DNA of 57,234 bases from an uncultured Clostridia bacterium (GCA_944383465.1 CALWPQ010000039.1:1-57234), one strand, 5' to 3'. Positions 8,224-16,493 are shown, counted from the stretch's first letter. Program-made: numbers and translations. The notes: a model not told the origin generated them from the letters alone.

Positions 8224-9715
8224 TTATACACCTCTCCCCTGTATAGCGAGTATTTCCCTTAGTGCCGCTATCCGCAAGCGCTCTGAGCTTTTCTTCAAAC
8301 CTTGCAAAAACCTCCGCATCCTCTTCCAGACCCATCTCGCGTTTTTCATCTGAAATATCAAAAAACCATTCCCAGCTGCTTCTCGCCATATCATAAAGGC
8401 AAACAGGTTTCATCGCAGGCTTTCCGCATTTTCTGTCAAATCTAAGCTCGTATATCGCCTTGAGTCTCTTCTGCGACTTGTCCTTCAGCTGTATAAAATG
8501 AAATATATAGTCAAATGCGGCCGCGGTTCTCTGCGCTGTAAACTGCACATCTCCCCCATACGCATTTACAATCTCCTGTGCAACATCATACGAAAAATTG
8601 AGAGGATCGCGTGAATGAAATGTAATTTTCATACGCCGCGTACCTTTTGCCGCCGCTCTGAGCACCGTATCGAGCGCTGCTCCATCTCTTGCTTCAGCCA
8701 TAATAAAATAGTCTGCATCGCTCCGGAGAAGATTTTTTGTAATCGCACTCAATCTGTCTCCATCTGCTATAAGCTGCACTATGGGTGCTTCCGGCATGAG
8801 CTTTTCCATCGGAATCTCAGGATCTGTCTCTATCATCACGCCCTCAAGCTCTCTATTCTCGTATGCCTGCCATGTTGAAAGAAATGTACTCTTAGCCGTT
8901 CTCACTGCCCCCGTAAACGCCACATTGTACCCGAGACTCACCATATCCTCAAACAGTGCGATGCTCTCCTTTGGTATTGTTCCGCGCTCAGCCTGCTCCT
9001 CAAAGGTGTACGACGGCACAACATAGCGCCTGAATATTATTACATCCTGACCCTTTTTCACCATAGCACGCCTAAATATCGTCACACGCGTGCCGTCGCG
9101 CATATATACCTCATGAAAATCTTTATCAAGTCTCTCTTCAGGTGTCAGCATAAGGAACGCTCTCACGAGCTGCTCTCTGCGCTTTTCAGTAATTTTCTGC
9201 GGTTTCAGGGTCATTCTTCCGCCTTCGAGAAAATAAATTCTGTCTCCTATTATCTTTGCAGAAGACGAGTTTTTATATTTTTCGGAAAACCATTCTGCAA
9301 TTGCCGCCACGCCCCAGTTTTCGTGATATACCGCATCTTCAAGCGAATCATACCAATAAGGAAATACTGTAGAGTTAAGATTATGTTCTCGCAAAAAAAG
9401 ACTTATTTTTTTCTTGAAGAAGCTTACCTCCGGGATGCAGCCCGTTATCGCCTTTTTTTGAAGTTCCAAAAGCTTTTCCGGCTCTTCATTGCCGCTTTTC
9501 CACTCCTTTGCAAATTCGTCGTAAACCTCAGCGCATACGCGCCTAAAATCAGCAAATTTATTTTCTTCGCACGCAACGCCTAAAATCTCATTCTTAAAAT
9601 CGCTGGCTACTCCTGATACTTCACTTTTTCCCACCCCGCCGCCCGCACCCATCTCACCGCTTTCGCCTGCTCTGCCTCTGTTTCTTATATATTCATCTAA
9701 ATAAAACCCTTCCAT
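8210..9715 (-). CDS. cpaF: CpaF/TadA-family secretion ATPase with altered Walker A
   Basis: A 501-aa VirB11-like ATPase, the motor of the Tad-like apparatus. Residues 1-50 are low complexity; an N-terminal domain runs to about 230. The nucleotide site is TGAVRTAKST at 268-277: the glycine normally before the P-loop Lys is Ala274, while Lys275 and Ser276 are kept. An ETDPE Asp-box-like motif is near 296, EARDG at 341-345 replaces the usual GE of Walker B, and TFHSRDP near 365 corresponds to the His box. It overlaps tadZ by 19 nt and tadB by 14 nt. Similar divergent forms occur in clostridial Tad-like loci as I recall them; ATP turnover is not assured. Confidence 0.85.
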   Translation of the reverse strand: MEGFYLDEYIRNRGRAGESGEMGAGGGVGKSEVSGVASDFKNEILGVACEENKFADFRRVCAEVYDEFAKEWKSGNEEPEKLLELQKKAITGCIPEVSFFKKKISLFLREHNLNSTVFPYWYDSLEDAVYHENWGVAAIAEWFSEKYKNSSSAKIIGDRIYFLEGGRMTLKPQKITEKRREQLVRAFLMLTPEERLDKDFHEVYMRDGTRVTIFRRAMVKKGQDVIIFRRYVVPSYTFEEQAERGTIPKESIALFEDMVSLGYNVAFTGAVRTAKSTFLSTWQAYENRELEGVMIETDPEIPMEKLMPEAPIVQLIADGDRLSAITKNLLRSDADYFIMAEARDGAALDTVLRAAAKGTRRMKITFHSRDPLNFSYDVAQEIVNAYGGDVQFTAQRTAAAFDYIFHFIQLKDKSQKRLKAIYELRFDRKCGKPAMKPVCLYDMARSSWEWFFDISDEKREMGLEEDAEVFARFEEKLRALADSGTKGNTRYTGERCINDEL

Positions 9716-10479
9716 CTGTTCTTCCTTTTCTCATTTCTTATCTCAAGCCCCAAATCTTTTATTATATCAGAAGCTATTTTTTCAATATCGCGTTCATATT
9801 TTTCATTTGCGAGCGCTTTTATCGTCTTATACTCTATTTCCGCTTTCCGCCCCGTATCGGCAAGCCTGACAGTGTATACATTTTTATCGTCAAGTCCAAG
9901 TCTCTTTTTTATATAGCCTGCGCTATAAGGATCTTTTTCCATATATTTGTTTATTATTACACTGTCAAAATCCATTCTAATTTCACTGTAAAGACCTGAC
10001 TGATTTTCGTAACGCCTTATTGTCGCCTCGTTCTGTGCCAAAATCATATATGTTTTCTTGGCTTCGCTGAGGCCGCCTATCGCAAGACCGTTATCGAGCT
10101 CACTTCCCGTATCTGCAATTATAGCATCGAAATCATCCGCGACGTTCGCAAGCAGCTGTTTTACCACAGCCGGCATATAAAAACGCTGCTCTTCCTCCTT
10201 TTTTACACCGCTTATGACAAACAAGTTTCTGAAGCCTTCTGCCGCTTTGATATCTGATACTGATATGCGTATGCCGCTTTCCAGCTTGCTCCGGTAATTA
10301 TCTATCGGTACTGTATCTTCACGCAGATACTGAATATTCTGTCTGCCGTTTAATATGAGAAGAAGTATGCGTGCCCCAGGGGCCGCTTCCGCGATACATT
10401 CTGCTACCGACTGCGATATCATCGTTACTCCCGCTTTTCTGTCCGCCCCATGAAAGGCATATAACTTGTCCATTTTCAA
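9697..10479 (-). CDS. TadZ/CpaE-like MinD-family protein with degenerate P-loop
   Basis: A 260-aa protein of the SIMIBI/MinD-type fold. CpaE/TadZ proteins position Tad pili at the cell pole. At the position of the deviant Walker A (KGGxGKT) there is only ADRKAGVTMIS (about residues 11-21), so the GK-T pair is lost. The later FDAIIADTGSELD matches the switch II-like Walker B region and VIINKY is like the NKxD-type base-recognition strand. It overlaps cpaB by 4 nt upstream and cpaF by 19 nt downstream. TadZ proteins with missing ATP-binding residues are known, so this may act as a localisation scaffold rather than an ATPase. Confidence 0.75.
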   Translation of the reverse strand: MKMDKLYAFHGADRKAGVTMISQSVAECIAEAAPGARILLLILNGRQNIQYLREDTVPIDNYRSKLESGIRISVSDIKAAEGFRNLFVISGVKKEEEQRFYMPAVVKQLLANVADDFDAIIADTGSELDNGLAIGGLSEAKKTYMILAQNEATIRRYENQSGLYSEIRMDFDSVIINKYMEKDPYSAGYIKKRLGLDDKNVYTVRLADTGRKAEIEYKTIKALANEKYERDIEKIASDIIKDLGLEIRNEKRKNRWKGFI

Positions 10480-11120
10480 AATTCACCTTTCTGCACTATC
10501 ATCAAGCTGCGTGCACCATCTCTGACAAAGGCATTTATTGCATTATACTCGTCAAGTGTGGCTACTATCTCGATATGATTTGCGGCTCTGCTGCTCATCT
10601 TTCTGTCCAGTATATTCTGTTGCCTTGAAATTCCGTCCGCCGAAGTAACTTCCTGTTCGTTATCATCCTTGACAAATGCCACCCTGAAAGTTCCGAGATA
10701 TACATCACCTGTATCGCTGTATATTTGCACAATATCCCCCGATCGCAGCGAACTGCTTCTCATATCCATCCACGAAGGCTTTATGACAAATATACTCTTT
10801 CCCTCTTCTATCAGTTCTTCCGTATTTTCAAAAAAATCCGCTACAATCTGACTGTTAGCCTTAATATTCTGCCTGCATATCCTGCCTTTGAGTTTGCTGG
10901 CCTCCTCCATACTGAGCGCTCCGTCAACAATGCATTCCGGCGGAACGCGCATTTTTTTAAACATAGCCTCGTTTATTTCTTCACCCTCCGCTATATCGAA
11001 AGCTGCCGACGCCACTTCCTCTGTAGTCCAGCGTATGCGGCCATCATGCTCCCAGTAGAACAGACCCACAAGTGCTGTAACTATGAGTATGCAGCCGATT
11101 ATAGGTTTAATAAATTTCAT
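10476..11120 (-). CDS. CpaB/RcpC-like SAF-domain pilus assembly protein
   Basis: First gene of the Tad-like operon; 214 aa. The start chosen, ATG 11118-11120, has GGAGG five bases upstream; a longer frame starting at 11132 would use this same GGAGG as coding. One N-terminal transmembrane helix (about 5-20) leads to a SAF-type domain (FDIAEGEEINEAMFKK, IKANSQIV), which is the CpaB/RcpC signature, and a C-terminal region with VATLDEYNAINAFV. CpaB in diderms is periplasmic and links to the secretin; in this presumed monoderm it would sit outside the membrane under the wall. It overlaps tadZ by 4 nt. Confidence 0.75.
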   Translation of the reverse strand: MKFIKPIIGCILIVTALVGLFYWEHDGRIRWTTEEVASAAFDIAEGEEINEAMFKKMRVPPECIVDGALSMEEASKLKGRICRQNIKANSQIVADFFENTEELIEEGKSIFVIKPSWMDMRSSSLRSGDIVQIYSDTGDVYLGTFRVAFVKDDNEQEVTSADGISRQQNILDRKMSSRAANHIEIVATLDEYNAINAFVRDGARSLMIVQKGEF

Positions 11121-11236
11121 ATCGCCCTCCATTTTCCATTTATATGTTATTATTTACAATTGATTACAGTAATAATTTACCATATATTTTATTGATTGTC
11201 AACCAAAAAATTACATATTTTTAAAAAAAATAAAAA

Positions 11237-11258
11237 GAGCATTGTTTTTTCAATGCTC
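11237..11258 (-). terminator. Terminator of the thiamine operon
   Basis: An 8-bp perfect stem (GAGCATTG with CAATGCTC) with a 6-base loop; on the minus strand it is followed by TTTTTATTTTTTTT. It lies about 100 nt after thiD and before the Tad-like operon, so it separates the two transcription units. Confidence 0.85.
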
Positions 11259-11359
11259 CTTACAATCTTTTTCCTTCCTGCATTATCTATCGGCAAATTG
11301 CAATTGTCTGCCCGCAGTTAGAACAATATAAATTTTAATCATATACTTTATATTATAAT

Positions 11360-12139
11360 TTACAGTCTGTACATATGATTAAGAGGTCCTGATCCCTTTC
11401 CGAGGTCGAGCATAGCTCCAAGCGCACCTGTGAGATACTCCTTTGCATTTCTTATGCTGTCCTCAAGCGAATACCCCGCGGCAAGATTGCAGGCAATCGC
11501 CGATGAGAGTGTGCAGCCTGTTCCGTGTGTATTCGGATTGTCTATGCGTTCCGATGAAAACCAGCTTATTTTTCCATTCTCGTAGAGCAAATCAGTGGCG
11601 TCGTTCACGAGATGGCCGCCTTTCACGAGAATCGCGCCTTTAAAGCTTTTCGCTATCTTTTCCGCCGCGCGCACCATACCTTCTTCATCCTTTATTTCGA
11701 ATCCGCACAGCACTTCCGCCTCCGGAATATTCGGCGTAATCACTGTCGCTATAGGAATAAGCTTGCTTATAAGCGTATCACATGCTTCATCCGAAATGAG
11801 CTTGCTGCCGCTGGTCGCCACCATTACAGGATCAACGACAATCTTCTCCGCACTATGCTCCCTGAGCTTTTCGACAATGGTCTCGATAATCGCGCTGCTC
11901 GACACCATCCCGATTTTTACGCTGTCCGGCCTTATATCATTAAAAATACAGTCTATCTGCTGCGCAACAAACTGCGGAGACACCTCTGAAATTCCGTAAA
12001 CCCCCGTCGTATTCTGAGCTGTCAATGCTGTTATCGCACTCATCGCATACATCTTGTGCGCTGTTATCGTCTTTATATCCGCCTGTATACCCGCGCCTCC
12101 GCTCGAATCCGAGCCTGCAATAGTCAGAACCTTTTTCAT
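11360..12139 (-). CDS. thiD: Hydroxymethylpyrimidine (phosphate) kinase ThiD
   Basis: Phosphorylates HMP and HMP-P to HMP-PP, the pyrimidine half of thiamine. 259 aa, the usual length. The N-terminus has AGSDSSGGAGIQAD, the substrate-binding signature of ThiD, and the ribokinase-fold C-terminal motif NTHGTGCTLSSA carries the catalytic Asp/anion-hole region. It is the last gene of thiW-thiM-thiE-thiD, 25 nt after thiE. Expression should be controlled by the TPP riboswitch upstream of thiW. Confidence 0.96.
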   Translation of the reverse strand: MKKVLTIAGSDSSGGAGIQADIKTITAHKMYAMSAITALTAQNTTGVYGISEVSPQFVAQQIDCIFNDIRPDSVKIGMVSSSAIIETIVEKLREHSAEKIVVDPVMVATSGSKLISDEACDTLISKLIPIATVITPNIPEAEVLCGFEIKDEEGMVRAAEKIAKSFKGAILVKGGHLVNDATDLLYENGKISWFSSERIDNPNTHGTGCTLSSAIACNLAAGYSLEDSIRNAKEYLTGALGAMLDLGKGSGPLNHMYRL

Positions 12140-12164
12140 TTTTCCTTCTCCTTCTCAAATATAA

Positions 12165-12806
12165 TTACTCGCTTATCATTTTTTCCGAAAGCTGCTTCAG
12201 TCTGCGGCACTCGCTCTCTATATCCTCTGCTGCAAATATAGCCGATACGAGTGCGACTCCGTCAATACCACAGCCAGCAAGTTCTGAAATATTTTCTTTA
12301 GTGATACCGCCTATTGCAACAACCGGCACGGATACAGCCCTGCAAACAGCTCTCACCGTGTCCTTTGCAACATGCCCCGCGTCAAGCTTGGTCGCAGTCG
12401 AAAAAACCGCACCTATGCCGAGATAATCCGCTCCGCTGTCTACTGCTGCAAGAGCCTCTTCCACATTGTGCACCGACACACCGATAATCATATCATCACC
12501 GACAATGCTTCTGACATTGCCTGCTTCCATATCGCTCTGTCCCACATGCACACCGTCTGCACCGCACTTCACTGCGATTTCTACGTTGTCATTTATGATA
12601 AACGGCACGCCATACTCCCTGCACAGCTTCTTTACTGCAAACGCCTCCGCAAGAAAGCTCTCTTCATCCAAATTTTTTTCGCGCAGCTGCACGCAGGTTG
12701 CTCCGCCTTTCAGCGCGCTTTCCACCTGCTCTGCAAGCGTCTTTTCGCCGAGCCACGCTCTGTCCGTCACCGCATAAAGCAACATCGCTTTCTTATCGCA
12801 TCTCAT
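12165..12806 (-). CDS. thiE: Thiamine-phosphate synthase ThiE
   Basis: Joins HMP-PP and thiazole phosphate to thiamine phosphate in a TIM-barrel fold. 213 aa from ATG 12804-12806, which has AGAGGTG six bases upstream; a GTG three codons earlier is possible but lacks a site. CVQLREKN, INDNVEIA, DGVHVGQSD and GIGAVFSTATK are the expected pyrophosphate and substrate motifs. The start lies inside the end of thiM (14-nt overlap), indicating coupled translation. Confidence 0.95.
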   Translation of the reverse strand: MRCDKKAMLLYAVTDRAWLGEKTLAEQVESALKGGATCVQLREKNLDEESFLAEAFAVKKLCREYGVPFIINDNVEIAVKCGADGVHVGQSDMEAGNVRSIVGDDMIIGVSVHNVEEALAAVDSGADYLGIGAVFSTATKLDAGHVAKDTVRAVCRAVSVPVVAIGGITKENISELAGCGIDGVALVSAIFAAEDIESECRRLKQLSEKMISE

Positions 12807-13647
12807 AATCAGCACCTCTTTTCAAATCTTCTGCCGTCAGCCGATAAACAGCATCTATAATATAATTTCTATAAGTAGCATTTCCGTCAAGTCTTCCGAG
12901 CCTGTCAAACGCAGTTTCCCCGCATACGCCCATAGCAATTACAGCAGCAGCTGCTGCCTCCATCACACATTCTCTATTTGCTGTAATAAAAGCCGCCGTC
13001 ATCGCGGAAAGCTGGCAGCCCGTCCCCGTAATACTGCTCATCATCGGATGCCCGTTTCTTATACAGCAAGCTTCCGTACCGCACGCTACAATATCTATTG
13101 CTCCGGTAACGGCAATAACCGCTCCCGTTTTTCTCGAAAATTGCTCGGCAAAAGCGACTGCTTCTTTGAGATTTTCTTCTGTCACCTTATCGGATATATC
13201 GGCATCAACGCCCTTTGTGTGCCCTGCGCCTGCACCGGATGCAAGCGTTTTTATTTCTGAAATATTGCCTCTTATAACATCAAATTTTATTTCATCGATC
13301 AGTCTGAGTGCAGTTTCGGTGCGCAGCTTTGACGCACCTGCTCCCACAGGATCTAACACTATCATGCGCCCGAGCTCATTTGCCTTTTTTCCTGCCGCCA
13401 GCATAGATTGCACCGAATTATGATTGAGAGTTCCTATATTTATATTAAGTCCTCCGCACATAGCTGTAATTTCCTCAACCTCATCTATATCATCAGCCAT
13501 AATCGGCGAAGCACCGCACGCGAGAAGGATATTCGCGCAGTCATTCACCGTCACATAGTTAGTGATATTATGTATAAGAGGCTTTGTCTCTCTGACTCTG
13601 TGCAAAATTGTATCAAAATCTATTGTTTTTTTGATATTATCATTCAT
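12793..13647 (-). CDS. thiM: Hydroxyethylthiazole kinase ThiM
   Basis: Phosphorylates salvaged 4-methyl-5-hydroxyethylthiazole (HET) so that ThiE can use it. 284 aa, ribokinase fold. KPLIHNITNYVTVND near the N-terminus, DPVGAGAS, RGNISEI and the C-terminal SSITGTGCQLSAM with the catalytic Cys typical of ThiM are all present. It follows thiW, the presumed HET transporter subunit, by 56 nt and overlaps thiE, so uptake, kinase and coupling are adjacent. Confidence 0.96.
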   Translation of the reverse strand: MNDNIKKTIDFDTILHRVRETKPLIHNITNYVTVNDCANILLACGASPIMADDIDEVEEITAMCGGLNINIGTLNHNSVQSMLAAGKKANELGRMIVLDPVGAGASKLRTETALRLIDEIKFDVIRGNISEIKTLASGAGAGHTKGVDADISDKVTEENLKEAVAFAEQFSRKTGAVIAVTGAIDIVACGTEACCIRNGHPMMSSITGTGCQLSAMTAAFITANRECVMEAAAAAVIAMGVCGETAFDRLGRLDGNATYRNYIIDAVYRLTAEDLKRGADYEMR

Positions 13648-13703
13648 TTTTTAATCATCTGTCCTTCATATTTCCTTTTGCCTATATCCACTTCGGCTTT
13701 GCG

Positions 13704-14228
13704 TCAATTCCTGCCGTTAAGCATATTTGTAATTCTGTCAAGCGTCTTCGTCTTTTTGAGCGACAGCACGATAACCGCTGCCAATATTGTGCCGCCTGCA
13801 GTTGATATTAAGAATGGAATTACATATGCGTAAAATGCTACGCTCGCCGCGGGAGTTCCCATAAGAAGCACTGCTACCGGATAAGCTGCAAGTCCTCCAA
13901 GTATCGAAGTTCCTGCCACTTCACCGATAAATGCAAGCGTAAGTTTTCCCGTCTTTTTATAAGCAATTCCCGAAATAAAAGCTCCGAACATGCTTCCCGG
14001 GAACGCCATCAGACTGCCAAGTCCGAGAATATTTCTTATAAGGCTCGCCGTAAACGCAACTGTAACCCCATAACCAGGTCCCAGTATCACCGCGCACAAA
14101 ACATTTACCATATGCTGAACAGGCGCGCATCTGCTTCCGAACACAGGAAACGAAAATAAACTTCCGACTACCGCAAGAGCGCAAAACAAACCTGCAATCG
14201 CAAGCTTTTGAATATTTGTCTTTTTCAT
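13704..14228 (-). CDS. thiW: ThiW, ECF-type S component for thiazole uptake
   Basis: A 174-aa membrane protein with five to six hydrophobic helices. The family, predicted from TPP-regulon context in Bacillota, is the substrate-binding subunit of an ECF transporter for the thiazole moiety. RCAPVQHMVNVLCAVILGPG is the characteristic motif. The ribosome binding site AAAGGAG is seven bases before ATG. It is the first gene behind the TPP riboswitch and is followed by thiM, whose substrate it would bring in. The shared EcfAAT energising module is not in this window. Confidence 0.93.
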   Translation of the reverse strand: MKKTNIQKLAIAGLFCALAVVGSLFSFPVFGSRCAPVQHMVNVLCAVILGPGYGVTVAFTASLIRNILGLGSLMAFPGSMFGAFISGIAYKKTGKLTLAFIGEVAGTSILGGLAAYPVAVLLMGTPAASVAFYAYVIPFLISTAGGTILAAVIVLSLKKTKTLDRITNMLNGRN

Positions 14229-14259
14229 CTTAATTCTCCTTTAAAACAATATCGAGAAA

Positions 14260-14440
14260 CGGCAAACAGCTCGCATCTCTTCCCGAAGTTTGCAGAATAC
14301 CTCTGCACAGAAAAGTCGGTCGAAGCTCACTGGCTTCCTCTCACGCCGGAACACGGCTTCCCATCGCTGTTTATTCAAAGCGCAGGGCGCTCCCCCTCCA
14401 CTTGTCGCGGCTCTCCCGCGAATACCGTTTTCACATCCTT
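14260..14440 (-). ncRNA. Structured thiW leader with a TPP-aptamer-like block
   Basis: The 230 nt between the riboswitch terminator and thiW are GC-rich and full of short stems: CGCGG/CCGCG, GCCG/CGGC, GAAGC/GCTTC, GCAGA/TCTGC. On the minus strand, 14318-14342 reads TGAGAGGAAGC, six loop bases, GCTTCGACC. The TPP aptamer at 14541-14566 has the same two blocks with a different six-base loop. An upstream GGGGAGC is also shared. The downstream arm that binds pyrophosphate in TPP riboswitches (CCTGAT with GGATAATGCC) is replaced by another hairpin. It could be a diverged second aptamer or a decayed duplicate. Confidence 0.5.
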
Positions 14441-14465
14441 TCTTAAAGAAGATTTTATAAAAACA

Positions 14466-14487
14466 GAGACACCCGATTTGGTGTCTC
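14466..14487 (-). terminator. Riboswitch-controlled terminator of the thi leader
   Basis: A perfect 8-bp stem (GAGACACC with GGTGTCTC) with a six-base loop; on the minus strand it is followed by TGTTTTTAT. It lies directly downstream of the TPP aptamer, the normal position for the expression platform of a transcription-terminating TPP riboswitch. Confidence 0.85.
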
Positions 14488-14499
14488 CGAAAAAATCAA

Positions 14500-14596
14500 A
14501 CTATGACTTCCTACGGCGGCATTATCCGCATCAGGTTAAGGGTCGAAGCCGAATAGCTTCCTCTCAGCTTGCATACCGCATGCTCCCCTGCTTTAT
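14500..14596 (-). promoter_or_regulatory. TPP riboswitch (THI element)
   Basis: On the minus strand the region shows GGGGAGC, the pyrimidine-sensor motif CTGAGAGG, ACCCTTAACCTGAT, GGATAATGCC and CGTAGGAAG in the conserved order of the TPP aptamer. High TPP should favour the terminator just downstream and switch off thiW-thiM-thiE-thiD. The aptamer begins right after the predicted transcription start. Confidence 0.97.
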
Positions 14597-14603
14597 CACC
14601 ATT

Positions 14604-14632
14604 ATTCTAACAAGAAAAATCGCTCTTGTCAA
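14604..14632 (-). promoter_or_regulatory. Promoter of the thiamine operon
   Basis: On the minus strand TTGACA (14627-14632) and TAGAAT (14604-14609) are spaced by exactly 17 bases. The predicted start lies a few bases before the TPP aptamer. Confidence 0.8.
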
Positions 14633-14726
14633 GCCGTGATATTCCTTTGCAGCTCCGTCTATATTTTGGTCTCATTCATATATATAAGTACTTTTAAACC
14701 TTTAACCTCTCAAATATCTGTTATTT

Positions 14727-14756
14727 TTGACATTTATATATGCTTTATGATATGTT
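14727..14756 (+). promoter_or_regulatory. Promoter of the RibD-like reductase
   Basis: TTGACA at 14727-14732 and TATGTT at 14751-14756 with 18-base spacing, 37 bases before the start codon at 14793. Confidence 0.5.
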
Positions 14757-14792
14757 TTATATAATATAAGATTTAGGAAGGAGATAAAAATT

Positions 14793-15593
14793 ATGAAAAA
14801 ACCTTTTATCTACATTCACTGTCTCACGAGCCTTGACGGCAAACTTATGGGAAACTATATGAAGCTTCCCGAAGAATCGAACGCCGCGCCTTTCTTCAAG
14901 GAAATCGGCTTCGGCGGCGAAATATATCCTATGCGCGCTATGCTAAACGGCACCAATACTTGCGCGTCCGACTATACATACGGTAAAGCCCCTATACTCG
15001 ACAAAGCCGCGGCTCCTGTTCCCGATGGCGACTACATTGCCGACAAAAGCGCCGAGCGCTATCTCGTTGCACTCGACCGCACGGGCAAGCTTGGCTGGAA
15101 CAAAAATTACGTCGAATACGCCGGCGCCAGGCAGCATATCATTTCTGTCCTCACCAATCAGGTCAGTAATGAATACAAGGCGTTTCTGCGCAGCCTTGGC
15201 ATTTCCTATGTCATCTGCGGCGAAGATTCCATAAATTTTGACCTTCTATTTGATAAGCTCGCTGTACTTTTCGATATAGAATGCCTGAAAATAGGCGGAG
15301 GCGGTACAATAAACTGGACACTGCTGCGAGGAGGATACGTCGACGAAGTAAGCATCGTAATAGTGCCATGCGCTGATGGTTCTGTAAAAACACCTCAGCT
15401 CTTTATGGCAGCATACGGCACGAGCGAAGATATTCCTGTTGCCTTTGAATTTATGGAGCATAAGGTCGACCAAAACTCTGGCGGCATATGGCTGCGCTAT
15501 AAGGTAAAAAAAGTATGGGATAAAGGCGAATACAAAAATACCTTCGGCGAAGGGCCGAAGGACTTCATTGCAGTTGACAACAGCAGCAAATAG
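14793..15593 (+). CDS. RibD C-terminal/dihydrofolate-reductase-like protein
   Basis: A 266-aa cytosolic protein of the RibD_C/DHFR-like reductase family, expected to reduce a pterin- or pyrimidine-like substrate with NADPH. It begins IYIHCLTSLDGKLMG, the typical first strand and loop, and carries CLKIGGGGTINWTLLRGGYVDE near the centre, the nucleotide-binding Gly-rich turn. AAGGAG lies eight bases before ATG. It stands alone on the plus strand between the divergent thi operon and the tRNA array. No deaminase domain is fused, and the substrate cannot be inferred. Its proximity to the thi promoter does not show a functional link. Confidence 0.82.
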   Translation: MKKPFIYIHCLTSLDGKLMGNYMKLPEESNAAPFFKEIGFGGEIYPMRAMLNGTNTCASDYTYGKAPILDKAAAPVPDGDYIADKSAERYLVALDRTGKLGWNKNYVEYAGARQHIISVLTNQVSNEYKAFLRSLGISYVICGEDSINFDLLFDKLAVLFDIECLKIGGGGTINWTLLRGGYVDEVSIVIVPCADGSVKTPQLFMAAYGTSEDIPVAFEFMEHKVDQNSGGIWLRYKVKKVWDKGEYKNTFGEGPKDFIAVDNSSK

Positions 15594-15662
15594 ATTTTTA
15601 CAAAGTGACATGCAATTACAGCGTCAATTTATAGTTTTTGGCAAAATTAAGTGCATAAAATA

Positions 15663-15706
15663 AAAGCCCCTAAACCGCTGCTAATCAGCAATCCAAGGAC
15701 TTTTTT
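15663..15706. terminator. Bidirectional terminator between reductase and tRNA array
   Basis: A long imperfect stem (AAAGCCCCT...AGGACTTT with an inner GCTG/CAGC stem). It is followed by TTTTTT on plus and by TTTTATTTT on minus, so it can end both the reductase transcript and the tRNA transcript. Confidence 0.8.
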
Positions 15707-15708
15707 AA

Positions 15709-15785
15709 TGGTGCCCAGACTCGGAATTGAACCAAGGACACGGGGATTTTCAGTCCCCTGCTCTACCTACTGAGCTATCTGGGCA
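15709..15785 (-). tRNA. tRNA-Phe(GAA)
   Basis: Cloverleaf on the minus strand with TGCCCAG acceptor, anticodon loop CTGAAAA, GGTTCAATTCC T arm and encoded CCA. Last gene of the array, separated from tRNA-Met by about 185 bases in which I see no gene. Confidence 0.97.
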
Positions 15786-15971
15786 TACTATGCTTGTCTT
15801 TTTTGTCAATCGTTCCATAAGTGTTGCGCTCTTATTCGGTCACATCCAAAATAAGCTCTCTTCAGCACTTGCATTTTCTCGCGTCTAACAAAAAATCCTG
15901 CATATATCTGTTTTCATAATTCAAAATATCTTTTTTGCTGTTGCATACGCACCAGCCGTATTTTCGATATA

Positions 15972-16048
15972 TGGTGGGCCATCAGGGACTTGAACCCCGG
16001 ACCTGCCGGTTATGAGCCGGACGCTCTGACCAACTGAGCTAATGGCCC
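15972..16048 (-). tRNA. tRNA-Met(CAT)
   Basis: Acceptor GGGCCAT, anticodon loop CTCATAA, encoded CCA. The D arm and acceptor suit an elongator Met; a lysidine-modified Ile2 tRNA with the same CAT anticodon is not fully excluded by sequence reading. Confidence 0.9.
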
Positions 16049-16058
16049 CTCTCATAAA

Positions 16059-16135
16059 TGGTCGGGGTGGCAGGATTTGAACCCGCGGCCCACTGGTCCC
16101 AAACCAATTGGGCTACCAAACTGCGCTACACCCCG
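16059..16135 (-). tRNA. tRNA-Pro(TGG)
   Basis: Acceptor CGGGGTG, anticodon loop TTTGGGA, encoded CCA. Confidence 0.97.
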
Positions 16136-16148
16136 ATATATTCGTGCT

Positions 16149-16224
16149 TGGCAGGGGCAGTAGGATTCGAACCCACGGCACGTGGTTTTGGAGACCACTG
16201 CTCTACCAACTGAGCTATACCCCT
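16149..16224 (-). tRNA. tRNA-Trp(CCA)
   Basis: Acceptor AGGGGTA, anticodon loop CTCCAAA, discriminator G, encoded CCA. Confidence 0.97.
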
Positions 16225-16229
16225 ATATA

Positions 16230-16323
16230 TGGCGGAGAAGATGGGATTCGAACCCATGCGGCCCTAAACGAACCCTAACGGTTTAGCAAACCGTCCTCTT
16301 CAGCCTACTTGAGTACTTCTCCG
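16230..16323 (-). tRNA. tRNA-Ser(GCT)
   Basis: Class II tRNA with a long variable arm; acceptor CGGAGAA, anticodon loop TTGCTAA, encoded CCA. Confidence 0.97.
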
Positions 16324-16349
16324 TGATATTTTCACTATAAAGGTTCTTG

Positions 16350-16438
16350 TGGCGGAGAGGGTGGGATTCGAACCCACGGCCCCTTTCGGAGTCACCGGTT
16401 TTCAAGACCGGCTCCTTAAACCGCTCGGACACCTCTCC
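16350..16438 (-). tRNA. tRNA-Ser(TGA)
   Basis: Class II tRNA with long variable arm; acceptor GGAGAGG, anticodon loop CTTGAAA, encoded CCA. Confidence 0.97.
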
Positions 16439-16493
16439 ATCTGTTGAGAGTTCTGCTACACACCATAATTAACCCAAAAAGCTAAATAATCAA

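Noticed and set aside
15786..15971. Possible small gene in the gap between tRNA-Met and tRNA-Phe
   Set aside because: No frame with a start and binding site on either strand and no clear hairpin; I see nothing in it.
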